Origin: Burkholderiales bacterium
GTDB lineage: Bacteria > Pseudomonadota > Gammaproteobacteria > Burkholderiales > Burkholderiaceae_C
Direction: 5' to 3'
DNA: 64,000 nucleotides
Assembly (NCBI GenBank): GCA_003241965.1
Contig: QBMB01000001.1
Coordinates: forward strand, 105,448 to 169,447
The position numbers and the translations under genes are program-made. Shown here in pieces: positions 1 through 8,101 of the stretch. The notes beneath the pieces were generated by a model. That model had not been told where the DNA came from, did not search any database, and worked only from the letters and a program-made list of their open reading frames with translations. Numbering within the stretch: position 1 is the stretch's first letter; each line of letters opens with the position of its first letter.

Positions 1-2
1 CC

Positions 3-1649
3 AGCGAGGACAGTCCGCAGTGGATGTTCACCGACCTGGCCACGCAAGCCATCGGCGGTGTCGTGGTGGGCATCTACCCCACCAACCCGTGGCCGGAACT
101 GCAGTACATCGTGCACCACTCGAACAGCAAGTTCGTGGTCTGCGGCGATCAGGAACAGGTCGACAAGGTGCTCGACGCCATGGCCAAGCACGACACCGGC
201 CTGCCCGACCTGGTGAAGATCATCTGCGTCGACATGAAGGGGATGCGCGGCTACAAACACGACAAGCTGATGTCGTTCGAGGACGTGCTTGAGCTAGGAG
301 ACCAAAACGCCGCGGCATCGCCCCAGCACGCGAGCGCCTTTGATCGTGCCATCGAGGACACCCAGCCCGATGACACCTGCATGCTGGTCTACACCTCGGG
401 CACCACCGGGCCGCCCAAGGGCGCGATGCTGTCGCACCGCAACCTGATCGTCACCGTTGACAAGCTCAAAACCCATTTCAAGCTCGACCGGCACAACTAC
501 GAAGTGGTCTGCTACCTGCCGTTGTGCCACGTGGCCGAGCGTGCCTTCTCGACGGTCATGCACCTGCTCACCGGTGGCGTGGTCAATTACGCCGAATCGA
601 TCGACACGGTAGCCGTCAATCTGCGCGAGATCGCACCCACGGTGTTTTTGGGCGTGCCGCGCATCTGGGAGAAGCTGCAGCAAGGCATTTTGATCCGCAT
701 GCAGGACGCCTCGCGCTTTCAGCGCTGGGCTTTCCAGCGCTGCTTCGATGCCGGGCGCCGTCTGTTCGAAAAGGTCGAGGCGCAAGGGGGCCAGCGCAGT
801 CTGTCGGATCGCCTGCACTTCTTCGTTCTGTGGTTGCTGATGTTTCGCAATCTGCAGAAATTCGTCGGCCTGGACCGCATGCAGTGCGGCTTCTGTGGCG
901 GCGCCAGCGTCTCGCCCGAGGTACTGAAGTTCTTCCGCATCCTCGGCATTCCGGTGTACCAGGTCTACGGCATGACCGAGTCCGGCGGGGTGATCTTCTT
1001 CCAGCATGAAAAAGCGATCAAACTGGGCGCCACCGGCCTGCCCATCGACGGCCTGAACTGGAAGATCGCGGAGGACGGCGAGCTCGTCGTCAAGCACCCC
1101 GCCGTGTTCAAGGGCTACATCCACGACGAAGGCGCCACCGCCAAGACCGTGGTGGACGGCTGGCTGCACACGGGCGACATCGTGGCGCTGGCTGACAACG
1201 GCGAGCTGATGATCGTTGACCGCAAGAAGGCCATCATCATCACCAGCGGCGGCAAGAACATCGCGCCCTCGGAGATCGAAAACGCGCTCAAGGACAGCCT
1301 GTATGTGCGCGAGGCGATCATCCTGGGCGACGGACGCCACTATTTGGCGGCGCTGATCCAGGTCGACTACGAAACGGTCGGCAAGTGGGCACAAGAACGC
1401 AAACTGGCCTACACCACCTACAAGAGCCTGGCCGCGCTGCCCGAGGTGCGCGAACTGATCGACGAGGACGTCAAGCGTGTGAACAAGCTGTTTGCCCGGG
1501 TCGAGAACATCCGCAAGTTCCTGATCCTGGAAAAAGAACTCGACCACGACGACGGCGAACTCACCGCCACCCAGAAGGTGCGCCGCAACGTCATCGAAAA
1601 AACCTTCGCGAAAGAGATCGCGATCATCTACGGCGCAGGAGCGGGCTGA
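3..1649 (+). CDS. Acyl-CoA ligase (AMP-forming), 5'-partial
   Basis: ATP-dependent activation of a carboxylic acid to its CoA thioester. The frame is open back to the first bases of the window, so the N-terminus lies upstream; the ATG at 24 is internal. Visible adenylate-forming motifs are the P-loop YTSGTTGPPKG (about 125 residues into the fragment), YGMTES, GWLHTGD and DRKKAIIITSGGKNI with the downstream PSEIEN segment. The 541+ residues resemble the long-chain FadD/FAA-type ligases of 600-650 residues. The stop overlaps the start of the livH-like gene (TGATG), so ligase and transporter are translationally coupled. It probably activates the acid imported by that transporter. Chain length and substrate cannot be read from sequence. 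Confidence 0.93.
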   Translation, partial: SEDSPQWMFTDLATQAIGGVVVGIYPTNPWPELQYIVHHSNSKFVVCGDQEQVDKVLDAMAKHDTGLPDLVKIICVDMKGMRGYKHDKLMSFEDVLELGDQNAAASPQHASAFDRAIEDTQPDDTCMLVYTSGTTGPPKGAMLSHRNLIVTVDKLKTHFKLDRHNYEVVCYLPLCHVAERAFSTVMHLLTGGVVNYAESIDTVAVNLREIAPTVFLGVPRIWEKLQQGILIRMQDASRFQRWAFQRCFDAGRRLFEKVEAQGGQRSLSDRLHFFVLWLLMFRNLQKFVGLDRMQCGFCGGASVSPEVLKFFRILGIPVYQVYGMTESGGVIFFQHEKAIKLGATGLPIDGLNWKIAEDGELVVKHPAVFKGYIHDEGATAKTVVDGWLHTGDIVALADNGELMIVDRKKAIIITSGGKNIAPSEIENALKDSLYVREAIILGDGRHYLAALIQVDYETVGKWAQERKLAYTTYKSLAALPEVRELIDEDVKRVNKLFARVENIRKFLILEKELDHDDGELTATQKVRRNVIEKTFAKEIAIIYGAGAG

Positions 1650-2521
1650 TGGACTATTTTCTGCAACTGGTCATTTCCGGCATCGCCGTGGGCCTGCTCT
1701 ACGGCTTCATCGGCATGGGCTTTGCGATGATTTACCGCGCCACCGGCGTGGTGAACTTCGCCCAGGGCGAGCTGATGATGCTGGTGTCCTACATCGCCTT
1801 CACCCTGGCCGGCACCTTCCAATTTGGCTTCTGGCTCATGCTGGCAGCAACTGTCGCGGCCTCGGTGCTGATTGGCCTTCTGATCGAGGTCTTGCTGATC
1901 CGTCCGATGCTTGGTCAGCCGGTGTTTTCCACGGTGATGGTGACCATTGGCCTGGCCGTGATCCTGCGCTCGGTGGTGGTGCTGATCTGGGGCGCAGACC
2001 CCATGCCGCTCAATGCCGGCCTGCCAACGGAGGTCATCAAGATCGGCCCGGCCGGCCTGTACCCGGCGCAGCTGTATTCCGTTGGGCTGATGGCGGCCGT
2101 ACTGCTCGGCCTGTGGACCTTCTTTCGCTATTCGCGGGTCGGTATCGCCATGCGTGCCACCGCCAACGTGCAAACTGCAGCCCTGCTGATGGGCATCAAT
2201 GTCAAGCGCATTTTCGCCTTGTCCTGGGCCCTGTCGGCGGGGCTCGCCGCCATTGCGGGCGTGTTGATCGGCGTGATCTACGACGTGAATCCCGGCATGT
2301 GGACGACAGGTCTGCGCAGCTTTCCCGCGGTCATCTTGGGCGGGCTGGACTCGGTGTTCGGCGCCGCACTCGGCGGCATCCTGATCGGGGTGGTCGAGAA
2401 TCTGTCGGAAGGCTATATCGGCCGCGGCATGAAGGAGATCGCCGGTTTTGTTTTGATCCTCGTCGTCCTTATGGTCAGACCCTATGGCCTGTTCGGCAAA
2501 CCTGAAATCGAGCGTGTCTGA
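1649..2521 (+). CDS. LIV-type ABC transporter permease (LivH family)
   Basis: Inner-membrane permease of the branched-chain amino acid/hydrophobic acid (HAAT) ABC family, 290 residues with about eight hydrophobic segments. The ATG at 1649 overlaps the ligase stop and gives the usual N-terminus (MDYFLQLVISGIAVGLLYGF). The upstream extension in the ORF track (from 1385) is a shadow inside the ligase. The conserved NFAQGELMM segment and the C-terminal RPYGLFG are family hallmarks. Its own stop overlaps the start of the LivM-like partner. No ATPase genes for this transporter lie in the window, so they are probably upstream. The link to a CoA ligase suggests a carboxylic acid rather than an amino acid as substrate; that is inference. 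Confidence 0.93.
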   Translation: MDYFLQLVISGIAVGLLYGFIGMGFAMIYRATGVVNFAQGELMMLVSYIAFTLAGTFQFGFWLMLAATVAASVLIGLLIEVLLIRPMLGQPVFSTVMVTIGLAVILRSVVVLIWGADPMPLNAGLPTEVIKIGPAGLYPAQLYSVGLMAAVLLGLWTFFRYSRVGIAMRATANVQTAALLMGINVKRIFALSWALSAGLAAIAGVLIGVIYDVNPGMWTTGLRSFPAVILGGLDSVFGAALGGILIGVVENLSEGYIGRGMKEIAGFVLILVVLMVRPYGLFGKPEIERV

Positions 2522-3567
2522 TGCGTAGCGGAAACTTCAAACAAAACTATCGTCAGCTGCTGGCACTGACCGACTCGGTTCCTGTCATCGTCTGGTCGTG
2601 TCTGCTGGTGGCGCTGCTGGCGGCCGCGCCACTGCTGCTGGCCAAGTACTATGTCTCCGTCATTCTGCTGCTGCTGATCACAGCGGTGGGGGTGTTGGGC
2701 CTGAACCTGCTGACCGGGACCACCGGGCTGATCTCGCTCGGGCACTCGGGGTTTCTGGCGGTCGGCGCCTACACGGCCGGCATCGTGGCCAGCAAACTTG
2801 GCTGGCCAATGCTGGCGTCCATCTTTGCCGGTGGCGTGAGCGCGGCCATCGCCGGGATCATCGTGGGCATACCCTCGCTGCGTCTCAAAGGGCTGTACCT
2901 GGCCATCACGACGATGGCATTTGCCGTGATCATCAACCACCTGATCCTCAACGGTGGCGACCTGACCGGAGGCTCGGAAGGCTTGACGGTGCCGCAACCC
3001 TCGCTGTTCGGTCAGGCGCTGGGGGCAGAACGTGGCTACTACTACGTGGTGCTGTGCTTTGTGGTGGTGTTCACCTTCATCACCCTGAACATCCTGCGCA
3101 GCCGCATTGGCCGGGCGTTCCAGGCGATTCGGGAGCACGACATCGCAGCCAAGGCCATGGGCGTCAACCTGGTGCGCTACAAGTTGCTGGCGTTCATGGT
3201 CAGCGCCTTCTACACCGGCATCGCCGGGGGCTTGCTGGCCTACTACACACGCTACCTGAATGTCGACAGCTTCAGCCTGCTGATATCGATCGAGGCGCTC
3301 TCCATGCTCATCGTCGGCGGCCTGGGTTCTGTAGCCGGCGCCTTGCTCGGAACGGCTTTCATCGTCCTGCTCAACGAAAGCCTGGGCTTCGTGTTCGGCA
3401 TGATCGGCGCCAGCTTCGGCGGGTCGGGCTCCACTGCCGCCTATGAGATCAAAGGCGTCATTTATGGACTCGCGATTGTGTTGTTCCTGCGTTTTGAGCC
3501 CGATGGCCTGATGGGGCGATGGCGCGACATCAAGCATTACTGGACCCATTGGCCCTTCCGATTCTGA
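2521..3567 (+). CDS. LIV-type ABC transporter permease (LivM family)
   Basis: Second permease subunit, 348 residues, mostly hydrophobic. It carries the LivM signatures GLNLLTGTTGLISLGHSGF near residue 60 and RLKGLYLAITTMAF near residue 120, followed by a permease loop with AIREHDIAAKAMGVN. The C-terminus FLRFEPDGLMGRWRDIKHYW is typical of transporters encoded beside acyl-CoA ligases. The start overlaps the livH-like stop by one base (TGATG). It forms the membrane channel with the preceding gene. Confidence 0.93.
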   Translation: MRSGNFKQNYRQLLALTDSVPVIVWSCLLVALLAAAPLLLAKYYVSVILLLLITAVGVLGLNLLTGTTGLISLGHSGFLAVGAYTAGIVASKLGWPMLASIFAGGVSAAIAGIIVGIPSLRLKGLYLAITTMAFAVIINHLILNGGDLTGGSEGLTVPQPSLFGQALGAERGYYYVVLCFVVVFTFITLNILRSRIGRAFQAIREHDIAAKAMGVNLVRYKLLAFMVSAFYTGIAGGLLAYYTRYLNVDSFSLLISIEALSMLIVGGLGSVAGALLGTAFIVLLNESLGFVFGMIGASFGGSGSTAAYEIKGVIYGLAIVLFLRFEPDGLMGRWRDIKHYWTHWPFRF

Positions 3568-3608
3568 CCCCGCAGCACACGCGCTGCTTATTCCATAGGA
3601 GACCTGCG

Positions 3609-4811
3609 ATGCGAACACTACCGAAGCTGACCCAGCGCTTTTGCCTCGGCGCCCTCGCCGCACTGACCTTCGGCAGCGCACTGGCGGCAGATCCCGGGGT
3701 CACGAACGAGAAACTCGTGCTTGGCGCGGTCATCCCGCTGAGCGGCCCGCCCAGCATCATTGGCAAGGCCATTGCCACGACCCTGAAAGTTTGGGAGCAG
3801 GACGTCAATTCGCGCGGCGGCATCGGCGGACGCAAAGTCGACATTCGCATTGAGGACGACGGCTATGTGCCGCAGCGCGCTGTCCAGGGTCTGAAAAAAC
3901 TGATTGATGTCGAACAGATCTTTGCATTGATCGGCACCTCCGGCTCGTCGCAGTTGCTGGCCATGCTGCCCATCATCGACGAGCAGAAAATTCCCGCCAT
4001 CAACCATATCGCCGTCAACAGCGCCCACTTCAACCCACCGCACAAGACGCTGTTCAATATCGGGGCAACTTACTGCCAGGAGGTCTCTGCCAGCATGAAG
4101 CATCTGGTCACATCCCAGAAGCTGCAGGGATCGAAGTTCGGCCTGATCTTCCAGGAAGACGATTACGGCACCGACGTCAAATGCGGCTACGAACAGGCCC
4201 TGAAAGAGCTCGGCTTGAAAAGCAGCATCGAAGTTGCCTACAAACGCGGGGCGAAGGATTTTTCCGCCGAGGTGTTGAGCGTGCAGCGCGCCGGCGCCAC
4301 CTTCGTGCTGACCGGCGGCATCATCACCGAAACCGCCGCCATGCTCAAAGAGATCGCGAAGAACCAGATGCAAGCCGTGCGCCTGGCCGCTCACCCTTCG
4401 CATCTGCCTGCGGTACTGGCCCTGGCCGGCCCGGCAGCAGACGGCGTGTACGTCGCCGAGTATGTGCCTCCAGTGACCGACATACAAACACAGGGCATTG
4501 GCAAACTCACCGCACTGACCTACAAATATTTTTCAGCCAATGAGGTCAAGGACATGAACCGGTATTCATTGACCGCCTATGTAGGTGTCCAGTTGCTCGA
4601 ATCAGCGCTCAACGCATGTGCCAAAAACCTCACACGTGCCTGCGTGGTCGAAAAGCTCGAGCAGACCAAAAATTTCACCAGCGACGGCATCATGGCCCCA
4701 TTGACCTTCGGGCCCAATATTCGACAGTCGGGGACCCGCCCCATTTTGCTCAAGGCGAATGCCAGCGCCGGGAAATTCGAGCGAGCCTCTGAATTTCTGA
4801 GTTCCAAGTAA
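3609..4811 (+). CDS. Periplasmic LIV-type substrate-binding protein 1
   Basis: Receptor for the adjacent ABC permease, 400 residues. The ATG at 3609 is preceded by AGGAG and begins a clear signal peptide (basic start, hydrophobic core, cleavage near ALAAD about residue 25). The longer ORF from 3519 overlaps livM and lacks this logic. Mature residues VTNEKLVLGAVIPLSGP are the usual start of the type-1 periplasmic binding fold (Peripla_BP_6). It is followed after 55 bp by a clear paralogue, so two receptors may feed one permease. Confidence 0.93.
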   Translation: MRTLPKLTQRFCLGALAALTFGSALAADPGVTNEKLVLGAVIPLSGPPSIIGKAIATTLKVWEQDVNSRGGIGGRKVDIRIEDDGYVPQRAVQGLKKLIDVEQIFALIGTSGSSQLLAMLPIIDEQKIPAINHIAVNSAHFNPPHKTLFNIGATYCQEVSASMKHLVTSQKLQGSKFGLIFQEDDYGTDVKCGYEQALKELGLKSSIEVAYKRGAKDFSAEVLSVQRAGATFVLTGGIITETAAMLKEIAKNQMQAVRLAAHPSHLPAVLALAGPAADGVYVAEYVPPVTDIQTQGIGKLTALTYKYFSANEVKDMNRYSLTAYVGVQLLESALNACAKNLTRACVVEKLEQTKNFTSDGIMAPLTFGPNIRQSGTRPILLKANASAGKFERASEFLSSK

Positions 4812-4866
4812 TCAAGACGACGTGCCACCAGCCCCTCCCCCATTACTCAACCAGGAGTGCCTTTTC

Positions 4867-6075
4867 ATGACACGCAAATACTTTCGATATGCCGCCACCA
4901 GTCTGCTCAGCATGGTTATCAGCCTGACGGCCACGACCGCCGCTGCTGCCGACCCCGGTGTGACCGACGCCAAAATCGTCCTCGGCTCGGTGACGCCCGT
5001 CAGCGGCCCCCCTAGCCTGCTGGGCAAAGCCCACATGCTTGCCTTGCGGGTATGGGAGCAGGATGTCAACGCCCGTGGTGGCATCAACGGCCGCAAGGTG
5101 GAAATTCGCCAGGAAGATGACGGCTATGTGCCTCAGCGTGCTGTGCAAGGCGTCAAGCGACTGGTCGACGTGGAAGGCATCTTCGGCCTCATCGGCACCT
5201 CGGGCTCAGCGATGCTGCAAGCCATGCTGCCCTACATCAACGAGCAAGGCTTGCCAACTATCAACGCGATGGCCGTGGCAGCAGCGCACTTCACTCCACC
5301 GAACAAAACGGTATTTGTGATCGGGCCAACCTATTGTCAGGAGTTGAGCTCCGCCATGAAAAACATGGTCGCTAGCAAGAAGTTGCAAAAGGAGAAGTTT
5401 GCGCTGGTCTATCAGGATGACGAGTTTGGCAGCGACGTGCGTTGCGGCTACCAGAAGGCGATCAAGGATCTGGGGCTTAACAGCGTGTCCGAGATCTCCT
5501 TCAAGCGTGGCACCAAGGACTTCTCGGCTGAGATGCTGAGTCTGAAGCAGGTGGGAGCGACCTTTCTCGCGTCGGGCGGCGTGGTAGCCGAGCATTCGAT
5601 GCTGATGAAGGAATCCGCTAAAAACCAGATGTCGCTGACCTTCCTTGCCGTGCATTCGGCCCACCTGACCCCTGTTCAGGCGCTCGCCGGTGCCGCGGGC
5701 GACGGCTACTTCGTCGCAGACTATGTCCCGCCTCTGACCGACCTGTCGGTGCCAGGCATGGCCAAGTTCATGGGGTTGGCACAGAAATATCTGTCAGCCG
5801 ACGAGTTGAAGTCGCTCAACCGCTATTCGATCACAGCCTACGTCGGTGCGCTGCTAATGGAAGACGCGATCCGCCGCTGTGGCAAGGCGCTGACCCGCGC
5901 CTGTGTCGTCGAGAAGCTGGAGACAACCAAGAACTTCAGCACCGATGGGCTGGCTTCTCCCATCAGTTTCGGCCCCAATGACCGGCACTCGCCGAGCAGC
6001 GTGCTCGTGTTGCGCTCGGACGCCAAAAACTCCCGCTTCGAGCGCGTGTCCGAACCCATCCCCGTGCTCGATTGA
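4867..6075 (+). CDS. Periplasmic LIV-type substrate-binding protein 2
   Basis: Paralogue of the preceding gene, 402 residues with signal peptide (cleavage near AAAAD). The start at 4867 has CAGGAG upstream. Long stretches match receptor 1, for example DDGYVPQRAVQG and LIGTSGS, while the ligand-facing segments differ, as expected of a tandem duplication followed by specificity divergence. It sits between the transporter and the carboxylase genes of the same operon. Confidence 0.92.
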   Translation: MTRKYFRYAATSLLSMVISLTATTAAAADPGVTDAKIVLGSVTPVSGPPSLLGKAHMLALRVWEQDVNARGGINGRKVEIRQEDDGYVPQRAVQGVKRLVDVEGIFGLIGTSGSAMLQAMLPYINEQGLPTINAMAVAAAHFTPPNKTVFVIGPTYCQELSSAMKNMVASKKLQKEKFALVYQDDEFGSDVRCGYQKAIKDLGLNSVSEISFKRGTKDFSAEMLSLKQVGATFLASGGVVAEHSMLMKESAKNQMSLTFLAVHSAHLTPVQALAGAAGDGYFVADYVPPLTDLSVPGMAKFMGLAQKYLSADELKSLNRYSITAYVGALLMEDAIRRCGKALTRACVVEKLETTKNFSTDGLASPISFGPNDRHSPSSVLVLRSDAKNSRFERVSEPIPVLD

Positions 6076-6118
6076 CACCAGACGCCGTTCGTCACCCGCC
6101 GTACAACTGGTTCCGCCC

Positions 6119-7588
6119 GTGTTTCAAAAAGTTCTGATCGCCAACCGTGGCGAGATCGCGCTGCGGATCCTGCACACACTCAAGGGCATGGGGCTCGCCA
6201 CCGTGGTGGCCCACCACGCGGTGGACGCCGATAGCCCGGCCGTGCTGGAGGCTGACGAGTCGGTCGAATTGCACGGCTTGACGCCCGTGGCGGCCTACCT
6301 CGATATCGCGCAGTTGGTTGAAGCGTGTCGGCGCATTGGGGCACAGGCGCTGCATCCCGGTTACGGCTTCCTGTCTGAAAACGCGGCGTTTGCGCGTGCG
6401 CTGGAAGCTGCTGGCATCGTCTTCATTGGCCCGCGTCCGGACAGCATCGAACTGATGGGCGACAAGGTGCGCGCGCGCAGCTTCGTCGCCCAACGCGGCT
6501 TTCCGGTGGCACCGAGCGCCATCGAGGACGATGACCCGGCCAGCTTCGTCGAGCGCGCCAGGGCGCTCGGCGCGCCGCTGCTGATCAAGCCTTCAGCCGG
6601 CGGTGGCGGCAAGGGCATGCGCATCGTGCGTGACCTCGCCGTGTTGGATCGCGAGATCGAGACCGCACGGCGCGAAGGTGAGCGCTATTTTGGCGACGGT
6701 CGGCTGTTTGTCGAGCGCTATGTGGAGCGCCCGCGGCACATCGAGGTGCAGGTGATGGGCGACGCGCATGGCCAGTTGGTGCATTTCTGGGAGCGTGAAT
6801 GTTCAGTGCAGCGACGCTTCCAGAAAATCATTGAAGAAACCCCCTCCCCGGCCCTTTCACCGGTGCAGCGCCACGATATTTGCGAAGCCGCAGCCGGCAT
6901 TGCCCGCGCCGCCAACTATCGCGGCGCCGGCACCGTGGAGTTCATCTACGGCGCCGGTGGCGAGTTTTACTTTCTTGAGATGAACACGCGTCTGCAGGTC
7001 GAACACCCGGTCACCGAAATGGTGACGGGCTTTGACCTCGTTCGCGAACAGGTACGCGTCGCCCAGGGTGAGCCGCTCGGCTACACCCAGGCGGACATCG
7101 TGCAGCTTGGTCACGCCATCGAATGCAGGCTTTACGCCGAAGACGCCGAGCATGATTTTCGCCCCTCCACCGGTGACATCCTGTGCTGGCGACCACCCTC
7201 TGGTTCCGGCGTGCGGGTTGATGCCGGCGTGCGCGAAGGACAGGCGGTAACTGCCGCATTTGACCCCATGATCGCCAAAATTATTTGCCATGGAAACACG
7301 CGTGCACAGGCTATCGAACGCTCCATCCTGGCGCTTGAGCAATCGGTGCTGTTGGGTCTGACCACCAACGCACGCTACCTCACGCGGGTACTGCGCCATG
7401 CCGAGTTCCGTGCTGGGCAGGCCGACACCGGCATGCTGGCACGCTGCGCCGACGAGCTGCGCGAGTCTCTCACCCCCGATGACATCGACCTGGTACTGGC
7501 ATCGGCGGTGCTCGCCGACCGCGAACTGTTGCGCGCCGTTCACTCCATTCCCGCGATGCACGCCGCCATGGGACCCTGGAGGAATTGA
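6119..7588 (+). CDS. Biotin carboxylase subunit of an acyl-CoA carboxylase
   Basis: ATP- and bicarbonate-dependent carboxylation of biotin, 489 residues. The GTG at 6119 gives the canonical N-terminus MFQKVLIANRGEIALRIL; the longer ORF from 5903 runs back through the binding-protein gene. Motifs: BC N-domain HPGYGFLSENAAFA, ATP-grasp glycine loop PSAGGGGKGM near residue 160, ERECSVQRR near 225, and EMNTRLQVEHPVTE near 290. The protein stops shortly after the BC C-terminal domain and has no biotinyl domain. That domain is encoded by the next gene, so this resembles a methylcrotonyl/geranyl-CoA carboxylase alpha chain split in two. Confidence 0.94.
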   Translation: MFQKVLIANRGEIALRILHTLKGMGLATVVAHHAVDADSPAVLEADESVELHGLTPVAAYLDIAQLVEACRRIGAQALHPGYGFLSENAAFARALEAAGIVFIGPRPDSIELMGDKVRARSFVAQRGFPVAPSAIEDDDPASFVERARALGAPLLIKPSAGGGGKGMRIVRDLAVLDREIETARREGERYFGDGRLFVERYVERPRHIEVQVMGDAHGQLVHFWERECSVQRRFQKIIEETPSPALSPVQRHDICEAAAGIARAANYRGAGTVEFIYGAGGEFYFLEMNTRLQVEHPVTEMVTGFDLVREQVRVAQGEPLGYTQADIVQLGHAIECRLYAEDAEHDFRPSTGDILCWRPPSGSGVRVDAGVREGQAVTAAFDPMIAKIICHGNTRAQAIERSILALEQSVLLGLTTNARYLTRVLRHAEFRAGQADTGMLARCADELRESLTPDDIDLVLASAVLADRELLRAVHSIPAMHAAMGPWRN

Positions 7589-7590
7589 CG

Positions 7591-8091
7591 ATGCGCCGCC
7601 GCTATGTCATCAATGGCAAGGTCCATGACCTCGTGGTAACACGTGGAGCGAATGGCGTGTTCCACGTCAGCCATGGCGAACGCAAATTCGAGATGCAGGG
7701 GAAGACGCTGCCTGATGGCCGTTGGCGGGTCACCGTGGATCAGCGCCCGCAAGCCGTCTGGATCGCCGCGCAAGGCGACAGTCGATTCGTGCACAGTGCG
7801 GCCACCGGTGCCCTTGAAGTCGAGGTGATCGATCTCAGCGCAGCCTCCGGCGGCGACCGGGCCGGTGCCGCTTCCGACTTGCTGCAGGCGCCAATGCCCG
7901 GCACGGTGATCGCGGTTCATGTGGCAGCCGGCGATGCCGTGCACACGGGCCAACCGCTCATCGTGATCGAAAGCATGAAGCTGGAAACCACGCTGACGGC
8001 ACCGCGCGACGCCCGGGTCAAGACTGTGTACTTTGCCGTTGGCAACACCTTCGCTCTCAAGTCCACCCTCGTGACGCTGCAAGACCCCTGA
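7591..8091 (+). CDS. Biotin carboxyl carrier protein (separate subunit)
   Basis: Carries the covalently bound biotin between carboxylase and carboxyltransferase, 166 residues. The ATG at 7591 is preceded at good spacing by GGAGG lying in the last codons of the biotin carboxylase gene; the TTG at 7585 in the track is less likely. The N-terminal half (RRRYVINGKVHDLVV) resembles the linker region of MCC-type alpha chains. The C-terminal biotinyl domain has APMPGTV and the lysine site ESMKLE (Lys about residue 130; the usual following Met is Leu). The tailored ribosome site argues for a true two-gene arrangement rather than a frameshift. Confidence 0.93.
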   Translation: MRRRYVINGKVHDLVVTRGANGVFHVSHGERKFEMQGKTLPDGRWRVTVDQRPQAVWIAAQGDSRFVHSAATGALEVEVIDLSAASGGDRAGAASDLLQAPMPGTVIAVHVAAGDAVHTGQPLIVIESMKLETTLTAPRDARVKTVYFAVGNTFALKSTLVTLQDP

Positions 8092-8101
8092 GAACCGATT
8101 G

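Noticed and set aside
294-1547. 417-residue minus-strand ORF
   Set aside because: Shadow of the first ligase gene; no family motif and wrong composition.
2482-3681. 399-residue minus-strand ORF across livM
   Set aside because: Arg/Gln/His-rich shadow; livM is supported by membrane segments and operon overlap.
7585-7590. TTG start and frameshift explanation for the split biotin carboxylase/carrier
   Set aside because: A well-spaced GGAGG precedes ATG 7591 and both proteins have sensible ends, so a genuine gene boundary is more likely than an error.
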